From assembly GCA_943735955.1 (NCBI GenBank), contig CALSEQ010000033.1, positions 1,085,001 through 1,149,000 of the forward strand: a stretch of 64,000 nt of DNA. Reading direction: 5' to 3'. This DNA is from Piscicola geometra (lineage: Eukaryota; Annelida; Clitellata; Hirudinida; Piscicolidae). Position 1 is the stretch's first letter. Each line of letters opens with the position of its first letter. Below are positions 44,837-60,200 of this stretch, piece by piece. The notes beneath the pieces were generated by a model. The model was not told the DNA's origin and made no database searches. It saw only the letters and a program-made list of their open reading frames with translations. Made by a program: the position numbers and the translations under genes.

Positions 44837-47800
44837 GCGATATATGTAAATATGAAATTAATGTAAATATGCAATATATGTAAATATGCATTATATGTAA
44901 ATATGCAATATATGTAAATATGCAAATATGCAGTATATGCAAATATGCAATATATGCAAATATGCAATATATGTAAATATGCTATATATGTAAAGATGCA
45001 ATATATGTAAATATGCAATATATGTAAATATGCAATATATGTAAATATGCAATATATGTAATAAAGCAATATATGTAAATATGCAATATATGTAAATATG
45101 CAATATATGTAAATATGCAATATATGTAAATGTGCAAATATGCAATATATGCAAATATGCAATATATGCTAATATGCAATATATGTAAATATGCAATATA
45201 TGTAAATATGCAATATATGTAAATATGCAATATACGTAAATATGCAATATATGTAAATATGCAAACATGCAATATATGCAAATATGCAATAAATGCAAAT
45301 ATGAAATATATGTAAATATGCAATATATGTAAATATGCAATATATGTAAATATGCAATATATGTAAATATGCAATATTTGTAAATAGGCAATATATGTAA
45401 ATATGCAATATATGTAAATATGCAAATATGCAATATATGCAAATATGCAATATATGCAAATATGCATTATATGTAAATATGCAATATATGTAAATATGCA
45501 ATATATGTAAATATGCAATATATGTAAATATGCAATATATGTAAATATGCAATATATGTAAGTATGCAATATATGTAAATATGCAATATATGTAAATATG
45601 CAAATATGCAATATATGCAAAGATGCAATAAATGCAAATATGCAATATATGCAAATATGCAATATATGTAAATATGCAATATATGTAAATATGCAAATAT
45701 TCAATATATGCAAATATGCAATATATGTAAAAATGCAATATATGTAAATATGCAATATATGTAAATATGCAATATATGTAAATATGCAATATATGTAAAG
45801 ATGCAATATATGTAAATATGCAATATATGTAAATATGCAATATATGTAAATATGAAATATATGTAAATATGCAATATATGTGAATATGCAATATATGTAA
45901 ATATGCAATATATTTAAATATGCAATATATGTAAATATGCAAATATGCAATATATGCAAATATGCAATATATGCAAATATGCAATATATGTAAATATGCA
46001 ATATATGTAAATACGCAATAGATGTAAATATGCAATATATCTAAATATGCAATATATGTAAATATGCAATATATGTAAATATGCAATATATGTAAATATG
46101 CAATACATGTAAATATGCAATATATGTAAATATGCAAATATGCAATATATGCAAATATGCAATATATGCAAATATGCAATATATGTAAATATGCAATATA
46201 TGTAAATATGCAATATATGTAAATATGCAATATATGTAAATATGCAATATATGTAAATATGCAATATATGTAAATATGCAATATATGTAAATATGCAATA
46301 TATGTAAATATGCAATATATGTAAATATGCAAATATGCAATATATGCAAATATGCAATATATGTAAATATGCAATATATGTAAATATGCAAATATGCAAT
46401 ATATGCAAATATGCAATATATGCAAATATGCAATATATGTAAATATGCAATATATGTAAATATGCAATATATGTAAATATGCAATATATGTAAATATGCA
46501 ATATATGTAAATATGCAATATATGTAAATATGCAATATATGTAAAAATGCAATATATGTAAATATGCAATATATGTAAATATGCAATATATGTAAATATG
46601 CAATATATGTAAATATGCAATATATGTAAATATGCAATATATGTAAATATGCAATATATGTAAATATGCAAATATGCAATATATGCAAATATGCAATATA
46701 TGCTAATATGCAATATATGTAAATATGCAATATATGTAAATATGCAATATATGTAAATATGCAATATACGTAAATATGCAATATATGTAAATATGCAAAT
46801 ATGCAATATATGCAAATATGCAATAAATGCAAATATGAAATATATGTAAATATGCAATATATGTAAATATGCAATATATGTAAATATGCAATATATGTAA
46901 ATATGCAATATTTGTAAATAGGCAATATATGTAAATATGCAATATATGTAAATATGCAAATATGCAATATATGCAAATATGCAATATATGCAAATATGCA
47001 TTATATGTAAATATGCAATATATGTAAATATGCAATATATGTAAATATGCAATATATGTAAATATGCAATATATGTAAATATGCAATATATGTAAGTATG
47101 CAATATATGTAAATATGCAATATATGTAAATATGCAAATATGCAATATATGCAAAGATGCAATAAATGCAAATATGCAATATATGCAAATATGCAATATA
47201 TGTAAATATGCAATATATGTAAATATGCAATATATGTAAATATGCAATATATGTGAATATGCAATATATGTAAATATGCAATATATTTAAATATGCAATA
47301 TATGTAAATATGCAATATATGCAAATATGCAATATATGCAAATATGCAATATATGTAAATATGCAATATATGTAAATACGCAATAGATGTAAATATGCAA
47401 TATATGTAAATATGCAATATATGTAAATATGCAATATATGTAAATATGCAATATATGTGAATATGCAATATATGTAAATATGCAATATATTTAAATATGC
47501 AATATATGTAAATATGCAAATATGCAATATATGCAAATATGCAATATATGCAAATATGCAATATATGTAAATATGCAATATATGTAAATACGCAATAGAT
47601 GTAAATATGCAATATATGTAAATATGCAATATATGTAAATATGCAATATATGTAAATATGCAATATATGTAAATATGCAATATATGTAAATATGCAAATA
47701 TGCAATATATGCAAATATGCAATATATGTAAATATGCAATATATGTAAATATGCAAATATTCAATATATGCAAATATGCAATATATGTAAAAATGCAATA

Positions 47801-50800
47801 TATGTAAATATGCAATATATGTAAATATGCAATATATGTAAATATGCAATATATGTAAAGATGCAATATATGTAAATATGCAATATATGTAAATATGCAA
47901 TATATGTAAATATGCAATATATGTAAATATGCAATATATGTGAATATGCAATATATGTAAATATGCAATATATTTAAATATGCAATATATGTAAATATGC
48001 AAATATGCAATATATGCAAATATGCAATATATGCAAATATGCAATATATGCAAATATGCAATATATGTAAATATGCAATATATGTAAATACGCAATAGAT
48101 GTAAATATGCAATATATGTAAATATGCAATATATGTAAATATGCAATATATGTAAATATGCAATATATGTAAATATGCAATATATGTAAATATGCAAATA
48201 TGCAATATATGCAAATATGCAATATATGCAAATATGCAATATATGTAAATATGCAATATATGTAAATATGCAAATATGCAATATATGCAAATATGCAATA
48301 TATGCAAATATGCAATATATGTAAATATGCAATATATGTAAATATGCAATATATGTAAATATGCAATATATGTAAAAATGCAATATATGTAAATATGCAA
48401 TATATGTAAATATGCAATATATGTAAATATGCAATATATGTAAATATGCAATATATGTAAATATGCAATATATGCAAATATGCAAAATATGTAAATATGC
48501 AATATATGTAAATATGCAATATATGTAAATATGCAATATATGTAAATATGCAATATATGTAAATATGCATTATATGTAAATATGCGATATATGTAAATAT
48601 GAAATTAATGTAAATATGCAATATATGTAAATATGCATTATATGTAAATATGCAATATATGTAAATATGCAAATATGCAGTATATGCAAATATGCAATAT
48701 ATGCAAATATGCAATATATGTAAATATGCTATATATGTAAAGATGCAATATATGTAAATATGCAATATATGTAAATATGCAATATATGTAAATATGCAAT
48801 ATATGTAATAAAGCAATATATGTAAATATGCAATATATGTAAATATGCAATATATGTAAATATGCAATATATGTAAATATGCAAATATGCAATATATGCA
48901 AATATGCAATATATGCTAATATGCAATATATGTAAATATGCAATATATGTAAATATGCAATATATGTAAATATGCAATATACGTAAATATGCAATATATG
49001 TAAATATGCAAATATGCAATATATGCAAATATGCAATAAATGCAAATATGAAATATATGTAAATATGCAATATATGTAAATATGCAATATATGTAAATAT
49101 GCAATATATGTAAATATGCAATATTTGTAAATAGGCAATATATGTAAATATGCAATATATGTAAATATGCAAATATGCAATATATGCAAATATGCAATAT
49201 ATGCAAATATGCATTATATGTAAATATGCAATATATGTAATTATGCAATATATGTAAATATGCAATATATGTAAATATGCAATATATGTAAATATGCAAT
49301 ATATGTAAGTATGCAATATATGTAAATATGCAATATATGTAAATATGCAAATATGCAATATATGCAAAGATGCAATAAATGCAAATATGCAATATATGCA
49401 AATATGCAATATATGTAAATATGCAATATATGTAAATATGCAAATATTCAATATATGCAAATATGCAATATATGTAAAAATGCAATATATGTAAATATGC
49501 AATATATGTAAATATGCAATATATGTAAATATGCAATATATGTAAAGATGCAATATATGTAAATATGCAATATATGTAAATATGCAATATATGTAAATAT
49601 GAAATATATGTAAATATGCAATATATGTGAATATGCAATATATGTAAATATGCAATATATTTAAATATGCAATATATGTAAATATGCAAATATGCAATAT
49701 ATGCAAATATGCAATATATGTAAATACGCAATAGATGTAAATATGCAATATATGTAAATATGCAATATATGTAAATATGCAATATATGTAAATATGCAAT
49801 ATATGTAAATATGCAATATATGTAAATATGCAATATATGTAAATATGCAAATATGCAATATATGCAAATATGCAATATATGCAAATATGCAATATATGTA
49901 AATATGCAATATATGTAAATATGCAATATATGTAAATATGCAATATATGTAAATATGCAATATATGTAAATATGCAATATATGTAAATATGCAATATATG
50001 TAAATATGCAATATATGTAAATATGCAATATATGTAAATATGCAAATATGCAATATATGCAAATATGCAATATATGTAAATATGCAATATATGTAAATAT
50101 GCAAATATGCAATATATGCAAATATGCAATATATGCAAATATGCAATATATGTAAATATGCAATATATGTAAATATGCAATATATGTAAATATGCAATAT
50201 ATGTAAATATGCAATATATGTAAATATGCAATATATGTAAATATGCAATATATGTAAAAATGCAATATATGTAAATATGCAATATATGTAAATATGCAAT
50301 ATATGTAAATATGCAATATATGTAAATATGCAATATATGTAAATATGCAATATATGTAAATATGCAATATATGTAAATATGCAAATATGCAATATATGCA
50401 AATATGCAATATATGCTAATATGCAATATATGTAAATATGCAATATATGTAAATATGCAATATATGTAAATATGCAATATACGTAAATATGCAATATATG
50501 TAAATATGCAAATATGCAATATATGCAAATATGCAATAAATGCAAATATGAAATATATGTAAATATGCAATATATGTAAATATGCAATATATGTAAATAT
50601 GCAATATATGTAAATATGCAATATTTGTAAATAGGCAATATATGTAAATATGCAATATATGTAAATATGCAAATATGCAATATATGCAAATATGCAATAT
50701 ATGCAAATATGCATTATATGTAAATATGCAATATATGTAAATATGCAATATATGTAAATATGCAATATATGTAAAGATGCAATATATGTAAATATGCAAT

Positions 50801-53800
50801 ATATGTAAGTATGCAATATATGTAAATATGCAATATATGTAAATATGCAAATATGCAATATATGCAAAGATGCAATAAATGCAAATATGCAATATATGCA
50901 AATATGCAATATATGTAAATATGCAATATATGTAAATATGCAAATATTCAATATATGCAAATATGCAATATATGTAAAAATGCAATATATGTAAATATGC
51001 AATATATGTAAATATGCAATATATGTAAATATGCAATATATGTAAAGATGCAATATATGTAAATATGCAATATATGTAAATATGCAATATATGTAAATAT
51101 GCAATATATGTAAATATGCAATATATGTGAATATGCAATATATGTAAATATGCAATATATTTAAATATGCAATATATGTAAATATGCAAATATGCAATAT
51201 ATGCAAATATGCAATATATGCAAATATGCAATATATGTAAATATGCAATAAATGTAAATACGCAATAGATGTAAATATGCAATATATGTAAATATGCAAT
51301 ATATGTAAATATGCAATATATGTAAATATGCATTATATGTAAATATGCAAATATGCAATATATGCAAATATGCAATATATGCAAATATGCAATATATGTA
51401 AATATGCAATATATGTAAAAATGCAATATATGTAAATATGCAATATATGTAAATATGCAATATATGTAAATATGCAATATATGTAAATATGCAATATATG
51501 TAAATATGCAATATATGTAAATATGCAATATATGTAAATATGCAAATATGCAATATATGCAAATATGCAATATATGCAAATATGCAATATATGTAAATAT
51601 GCAATATATGTAAATATGCAAATATGCAATATATGCAAATATGCAATATATGCAAATATGCAATATATGTAAATATGCAATATATGTAAATATGCAATAT
51701 ATGTAAATATGCAATATATGTAAATATGCAATATATGTAAATATGCAATATATGTAAATATGCAATATATGTAAAAATGCAATATATGTAAATATGCAAT
51801 ATATGTAAATATGCAATATATGTAAATATGCAATATATGTAAATATGCAATATATGTAAATATGCAATATATGCAAATATGCAAAATATGTAAATATGCA
51901 ATATATGTAAATATGCAATATATGTAAATATGCAATATATGTAAATATGCAATATATGTAAATATGCATTATATGTAAATATGCGATATATGTAAATATG
52001 CAATTAATGTAAATATGCAATTTATGTAAATATGCATTATATGTAAATATGCAATATATGTAAATATGCAAATATGCAGTATATGCAAATATGCAATATA
52101 TGCAAATATGCAATATATGTAAATATGCTATATATGTAAATATGCAATATATGTAAATATGCAATATATGTAAATATGCAATATATGTAAATATGCAATA
52201 TATGTAATAAAGCAATATATGTAAATATGCAATATATGTAAATATGCAATATATGTAAATATGCAAATATGCAATATATGCAAATATGCAATATATGCTA
52301 ATATGCAATATATGTAAATATGCAATATATGTAAATATGCAATATATGTAAATATGCAATATACGTAAATATGCAATATATGTAAATATGCAAATATGCA
52401 ATATATGCAAATATGCAATAAATGCAAATATGCAATATATGTAAATATGCAATATATGTAAATATGCAATATATGTAAATATGCAAATATGCAATATATG
52501 CAAATATGCAATATATGCAAATATGCATTATATGTAAATATGCAATATATGTAAATATGCAATATATGTAAATATGCAATATATGTAAATATGCAATATA
52601 TGTAAATATGCAATATATGTAAGTATGCAATATATGTAAATATGCAACTATGCAATATATGCAAATATGCAATATATGCAAATATGCAATATATGCAAAT
52701 ATTCAATATATGTAAATATGCAATATATGTAAATATGCAATATATGTAAATATGCAATATATGTAAAAATGCAATATATGTAAATATGCAATATATGTAA
52801 ATATGCAATATATGTAAATATGCAATATATGTAAATATGCAATATATGTAAATATGCAATATATGTAAATATGCAATATATGTAAATATGCAAATATGCA
52901 ATATATGCAAATATGCAATATATGCTAATATGCAATATATGTAAATATGCAATATATGTAAATATGCAATATATGTAAATATGCAATATACGTAAATATG
53001 CAATATATGTAAATATGCAAATATGCAATATATGCAAATATGCAATAAATGCAAATATGAAATATATGTAAATATGCAATATATGTAAATATGCAATATA
53101 TGTAAATATGCAATATATGTAAATATGCAATATTTGTAAATAGGCAATATATGTAAATATGCAATATATGTAAATATGCAAATATGCAATATATGCAAAT
53201 ATGCAATATATGCAAATATGCATTATATGTAAATATGCAATATATGTAAATATGCAATATATGTAAATATGCAATATATGTAAAGATGCAATATATGTAA
53301 ATAGGCAATATATGTAAGTATGCAATATATGTAAATATGCAATATATGTAAATATGCAAATATGCAATATATGCAAAGATGCAATAAATGCAAATATGCA
53401 ATATATGCAAATATGCAATATATGTAAATATGCAATATATGTAAATATGCAAATATTCAATATATGCAAATATGCAATATATGTAAAAATGCAATATATG
53501 TAAATATGCAATATATGTAAATATGCAATATATGTAAATATGCAATATATGTAAAGATGCAATATATGTAAATATGCAATATATGTAAATATGCAATATA
53601 TGTAAATATGCAATATATGTAAATATGCAATATATGTGAATATGCAATATATGTAAATATGCAATATATTTAAATATGCAATATATGTAAATATGCAAAT
53701 ATGCAATATATGCAAATATGCAATATATGCAAATATGCAATATATGTAAATATGCAATAAATGTAAATACGCAATAGATGTAAATATGCAATATATGTAA

Positions 53801-54700
53801 ATATGCAATATATGTAAATATGCAATATATGTAAATATGCATTATATGTAAATATGCAAATATGCAATATATGCAAATATGCAATATATGCAAATATGCA
53901 ATATATGTAAATATGCAATATATGTAAAAATGCAATATATGTAAATATGCAATATATGTAAATATGCAATATATGTAAATATGCAATATATGTAAATATG
54001 CAATATATGTAAATATGCAATATATGTAAATATGCAATATATGTAAATATGCAAATATGCAATATATGCAAATATGCAATATATGCAAATATGCAATATA
54101 TGTAAATATGCAATATATGTAAATATGCAAATATGCAATATATGCAAATATGCAATATATGCAAATATGCAATATATGTAAATATGCAATATATGTAAAT
54201 ATGCAATATATGTAAATATGCAATATATGTAAATATGCAATATATGTAAATATGCAATATATGTAAATATGCAATATATGTAAAAATGCAATATATGTAA
54301 ATATGCAATATATGTAAATATGCAATATATGTAAATATGCAATATATGTAAATATGCAATATATGTAAATATGCAATATATGCAAATATGCAAAATATGT
54401 AAATATGCAATATATGTAAATATGCAATATATGTAAATATGCAATATATGTAAATATGCAATATATGTAAATATGCATTATATGTAAATATGCGATATAT
54501 GTAAATATGCAATTAATGTAAATATGCAATTTATGTAAATATGCATTATATGTAAATATGCAATATATGTAAATATGCAAATATGCAGTATATGCAAATA
54601 TGCAATATATGCAAATATGCAATATATGTAAATATGCTATATATGTAAATATGCAATATATGTAAATATGCAATATATGTAAATATGCAATATATGTAAA
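44837..54700. repeat. gcgatatatg block in four copies
   Basis: gcattatatgtaaat followed by gcgatatatg starts (at gcga) at 44837, 48584, 51983 and 54492, with spacings of 3747, 3399 and 2509 bp. The first two copies continue into gaaattaatg; the last two read gcaattaatg then caatttatg. gcagtatatgc and gctatatatg follow in all four. The shared differences pair copies 1/2 and 3/4 as two separate duplication events. Confidence 0.8.
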
Positions 54701-55430
54701 TATGCAATATATGTAATAAAGCAATATATGTAAATATGCAATATATGTAAATATGCAATATATGTAAATATGCAAATATGCAATATATGCAAATATGCAA
54801 TATATGCTAATATGCAATATATGTAAATATGCAATATATGTAAATATGCAATATATGTAAATATGCAATATACGTAAATATGCAATATATGTAAATATGC
54901 AAATATGCAATATATGCAAATATGCAATAAATGCAAATATGCAATATATGTAAATATGCAATATATGTAAATATGCAATATATGTAAATATGCAATATAT
55001 GTAAATATGCAATATTTGTAAATAGGCAATATATGTAAATATGCAATATATGTAAATATGCAAATATGCAATATATGCAAATATGCAATATATGCAAATA
55101 TGCATTATATGTAAATATGCAATATATGTAAAAATGCAATATATGTAAATATGCAATATATGTAAATATGCAATATATGTAAATATGCAATATATGTAAA
55201 TATGCAATACATGTAAATATGCAATATATGTAAATATGCAATATATGTAAATATGCAATATATGTAAATATGCAAATATGCAATATATGCAAATATGCAA
55301 TATATGCAAAAATGCAATATATGTAAATATGCAATATATGTAAATATGCAATATATGTAAATATGCAATATATGTAAATATGCAATATATGTAAATATGC
55401 AATATATGTAAGTATGCAATATATGTAAAT
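50410..55430. repeat. 2509-bp tandem duplication
   Basis: Landmarks repeat at 2509 bp: aatattcaat at 50947/53456, aatacgcaatagatg at 51261/53770, gcgatatatg at 51983/54492. Intervening variants, including caataaatgtaaatacgc, also match. The duplicated stretch covers about 50.4 to 52.5 kb and its copy to about 55.0 kb. A change of pattern near 52.47 and 54.98 kb marks where the copies separate. Confidence 0.82.
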
Positions 55431-55432
55431 AT

Positions 55433-57230
55433 GCAACTATGCAATATATGCAAATATGCAATATATGCAAATATGCAATATATGCAAATATTCAATATAT
55501 GTAAATATGCAATATATGTAAATATGCAATATATGTAAATATGCAATATATGTAAATATGCAATATATGTTAATATGCAATATATGTAAATATGCAATAT
55601 ATGTAAATATGCAATATATGTAAATATGCAATATATGTAAATATGCAATATATGTAAATATGCAATATATGTAAATATGCAATATATGTAAATATGCAAT
55701 ATATGTAAATATGCAAAATATGTAAATATGCAACTATGCAATATATGCAAATATGCAATATATGCAAATATGCAATATATGCAAATATGCAATATATGTA
55801 AATATGCAATATATGTAAATATGCAATATATGTAAATATGCAATATATGTAAATATGCAATATATGTTAATATGCAATATATGTAAATATGCAATATATG
55901 TAAATATGCAATATATGTAAATATGCAATATATGTAAATATGCAATATATGTAAATATGCAATATATGTAAATATGCACTATATGTAAATATGCAATATA
56001 TGTAAATATGCAAAATATGTAAATATGCAATATATGTAAATATGCAATATATGTAAATATGCAAAACTGGCAATATATGCAAATATGCAATATATGCAAA
56101 ACTGCAATATATGTAAATATGCAATATATGTAAATATGCAAAACTGGCAATATATGCAAATATGCAATATATGCAAAACTGCAATATATGTAAATATGCA
56201 ATATATGTAAATATGCAATATATGTAAATATGCAATACATGTAAATATGCAATATATGTAAATATGCAATATATGTAAATATGCAATATATGTAAATATG
56301 CAAATATGCAATATATGCAAATATGCAATATATGCAAAAATGCAATATATGTAAATATGCAATATATGTAAATATGCAATATATGTAAATATGCAATATA
56401 TGTAAATATGCAATATATGTAAATATGCAATATATGTAAGTATGCAATATATGTAAATATGCAACTATGCAATATATGCAAATATGCAATATATGCAAAT
56501 ATGCAATATATGCAAATATGCAATATATGTAAATATGCAATATATGTAAATATGCAATATATGTAAATATGCAATATATGTAAATATGCAATATATGTTA
56601 ATATGCAATATATGTAAATATGCAATATATGTAAATATGCAATATATGTAAATATGCAATATATGTAAATATGCAATATATGTAAATATGCAATATATGT
56701 AAATATGCAATATATGTAAATATGCAATATATGTAAATATGCAATATATGTAAATATGCAAAATATGTAAATATGCAACTATGCAATATATGCAAATATG
56801 CAATATATGCAAATATGCAATATATGCAAATATGCAATATATGTAAATATGCAATATATGTAAATATGCAATATATGTAAATATGCAATATATGTAAATA
56901 TGCAATATATGTTAATATGCAATATATGTAAATATACAATATATGTAAATATGCAATATATGTAAATATGCAATATATGTAAATATGCAATATATGTAAA
57001 TATGCAATATATGTAAATATGCAATATATGTAAATATGCAATATATGTAAATATGCAAAATATGTAAATATGCAATATATGTAAATATGCAATATATGTA
57101 AATATGCAAAACTGGCAATATATGCAAATATGCAATATATGCAAAACTGCAATATATGTAAATATGCAATATATGTAAATATGCAATATATGTAAATATG
57201 CAATATATGTAAATATGCAATATATGTAAA
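55433..57230. repeat. End of domain D with gcaactatgc and CTGG monomers
   Basis: gcaactatgc starts at 55433, 55730, 56461 and 56775. The spacing from 55433 to 56461 is 1028 bp and from 55730 to 56775 is 1045 bp, a difference of one monomer, so an approximately 1.03-kb unit is duplicated. The rare string gcaaaactggcaatatatg starts at 56061, 56138 and 57105. The first two form a 77-bp local duplication. Confidence 0.75.
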
Positions 57231-60200
57231 TTAGCAATATATGTAAATATGCAATATATGTAAATATGCAATATATGTAAATATGCAATATATGTAAATA
57301 TGCAATATATGTAAATATGCAAATATGCAATATATGCAAAAATGCAATATTTGCAAAAATGCAATATATGTAAATATGCAATATATGTAAATATGCAATA
57401 TATGTAAATATGCAAGATATGTAAATATGCAATATATGTAAATATGCAATATATGTAAATATGCAATATATGTAAATATGCAAATATGCAATATATGCAA
57501 AGATGCAATAAATGCAAATATGCAATATATGCAAATATGCAATATATGCAAATATGCAATATATGTAAATATGCAATATATGTAAATATGCAAATATGCA
57601 ATATATGCAAATATGCAATATATGCAAATATGCAATATATGTAAATATGCAATATATGTAAATATGCAATATATGTAAATATGCAATATATGTAAATATG
57701 CAATATATGTAAATATGCAATATATGTAAATATGCAATCTATGTAAATATGCAATATATGTAAATATGCAATATATGTAAATATGCAATATATGTAAATA
57801 TGCAATATATGTAAATATGCAATATATGCAAATATGCAATATATTTAAATATGCAATATATGTAAATATGCAATATATGTAAATATGCAATATATGTAAA
57901 TATGCAATATATGTAAATATGCAATATATGTAAATATGCAATATATGTAAATATGCAATATATGTATATATGCAATTAATGTAAATAAGCAATATTTGTA
58001 AATATGCAATATATGTAAATATGCAATATATGTAAAAATGCAAGTATGCAATATATGCAAATATGCAATATATGCAAATATGCAATATATGTTAATATGC
58101 TATATATGTAAATATGCAATATATGTAAATATTCAATATATGTAAATATGCAATATATGTAAATATGCAATATACGTAAATATGCAATATATGTAAATAT
58201 GCAAATATGCAATATATGCAAATATGCAATATATGCAAATAAGCAATATATGTAAATATGCAATATATGTAAATATGCAATATATGTAAATATGCAATAT
58301 ATGTAAATATGCAATATATGTAAATATGCAATATATGTGAATATGCAAATATGCAATATATGCAAATATGCAATATATGCAAATATGCAATATATGTAAA
58401 TATGCAATATATGTAAATATGCAATATATGTAAATATGCAATATATGTAAATATGCAATATATGTAAAGATGCAATATATGTAAATATGCAATATATGTA
58501 AATATGCAATATATGTAAATATGCAAAATATGTAAATATGCAATATATGTAAATATGCAATATATGTAAATATGCAATATATTTAAATATGCAATATATG
58601 TAAATATGCAAATATGCAATATATGCAATATATGTGAAGATGCAATATATGTAAATATGCAATATATGTAAATATGCAATATATGTAAATATGCAAATAT
58701 GCAATATATGCAAATATGCAATATATGCAAATATGCAATATATGCAAATATGCAATATATGCAAATATGCAATATATGTAAATATGCAATATATGTAAAT
58801 AGGCAAATATGCAATATATGCAAATTTGCAATATATGCAAATATGCAATATATGTAAATATGCAATATATGTAAATATGCAATATATGTAAATATGCAAT
58901 ATATGTAAATATGCAATATATGTAAATATGCAATATATGTAAATATGCAACATATGTAAATATGCAAGATATGTAAATATGCAATATATGTAAATATGCA
59001 ATATATGTAAATATGCAATATATGTAAATATGCAATATATGTAAATATGCAATATATGCAAATATGCACTATATGTAAATATGCAATTTATGTAAATATG
59101 CAATATATGTAAATATGCAATATATGTAAATATGCAAGATATGTAATTATGCAATATATGTAAATATGCAATATATGTAAATATGCAATATATGTAAATA
59201 TGCAATTAATGTAAATAAGCAATATATGTAAATATGCAATTTATGTAAATATGCAATATATGTAAATATGCAAGTATGCAATATATGCAAATATGCAATA
59301 TATGCAAATATGCAATATATGTTAATATGCTATATATGTAAATATGCAATATATGTAAATATTCAATATATGTAAATATGCAATATATGTAAATATGCAA
59401 TATACGTTAATATGCAATATATGTAAATATGCAATATATGTAAATATGCAATATATGTAAATATGCAATATATGTAAATATGCAATATATGTAAATATGC
59501 AAATATGCAATATATGCAAAAATGCAATATTTGCAAAAATGCAATATATGTAAATATGCAATATATGTAAATATGCAATATATGTAAATATGCAAGATAT
59601 GTAAATATGCAATATATGTAAATATGCAATATATGTAAATATGCAATATATGTAAATATGCAAATATGCAATATATGCAAAGATGCAATAAATGCAAATA
59701 TGCAATATATGCAAATATGCAATATATGCAAATATGCAAAATATGTAAATATGCAATATATGTAAATATGCAAATATGCAATATATGCAAATATGCAATA
59801 TATGCAAATATGCAATATATGCAAATAAGCAATATATGTAAATATGCAATATATGTAAATATGCAATATATGTAAATATGCAATATATGTAAATATGCAA
59901 TATATGTAAATATGCAATATATGTGAATATGCAAATATGCAATATATGCAAATATGCAATATATGCAAATATGCAATATATGTAAATATGCAATATATGT
60001 AAATATGCAATATATGTAAATATGCAATATATGTAAATATGCAATATATGTAAAGATGCAATATATGTAAATATGCAATATATGTAAATATGCAATATAT
60101 GTAAATATGCAAAATATGTAAATATGCAATATATGTAAATATGCAATATATGTAAATATGCAATATATTTAAATATGCAATATATGTAAATATGCAAATA

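Larger units (their letters stand above)
39301..57230. repeat. Higher-order repeat domain D
   Basis: Two markers define the domain. aatattcaatatatgcaaat has its TT at 40249, 40478, 40961, 43564, 44047, 45700, 47760, 49447, 50947 and 53456. aatacgcaatagatg has its first C at 40792, 41275, 43878, 44361, 46014, 47379, 47591, 48091, 49727, 51261 and 53770. In several copies the second lies 314 bp after the first. The offsets 483, 2603, 1653 and 2509 bp are shared by both markers, which confirms block duplication. Confidence 0.82.

Noticed and set aside
59666..59875. 69-codon plus-strand open frame
   Set aside because: It is made only of repeat monomers that happen to lack TAA. There is no non-repeat sequence and no translation signal.
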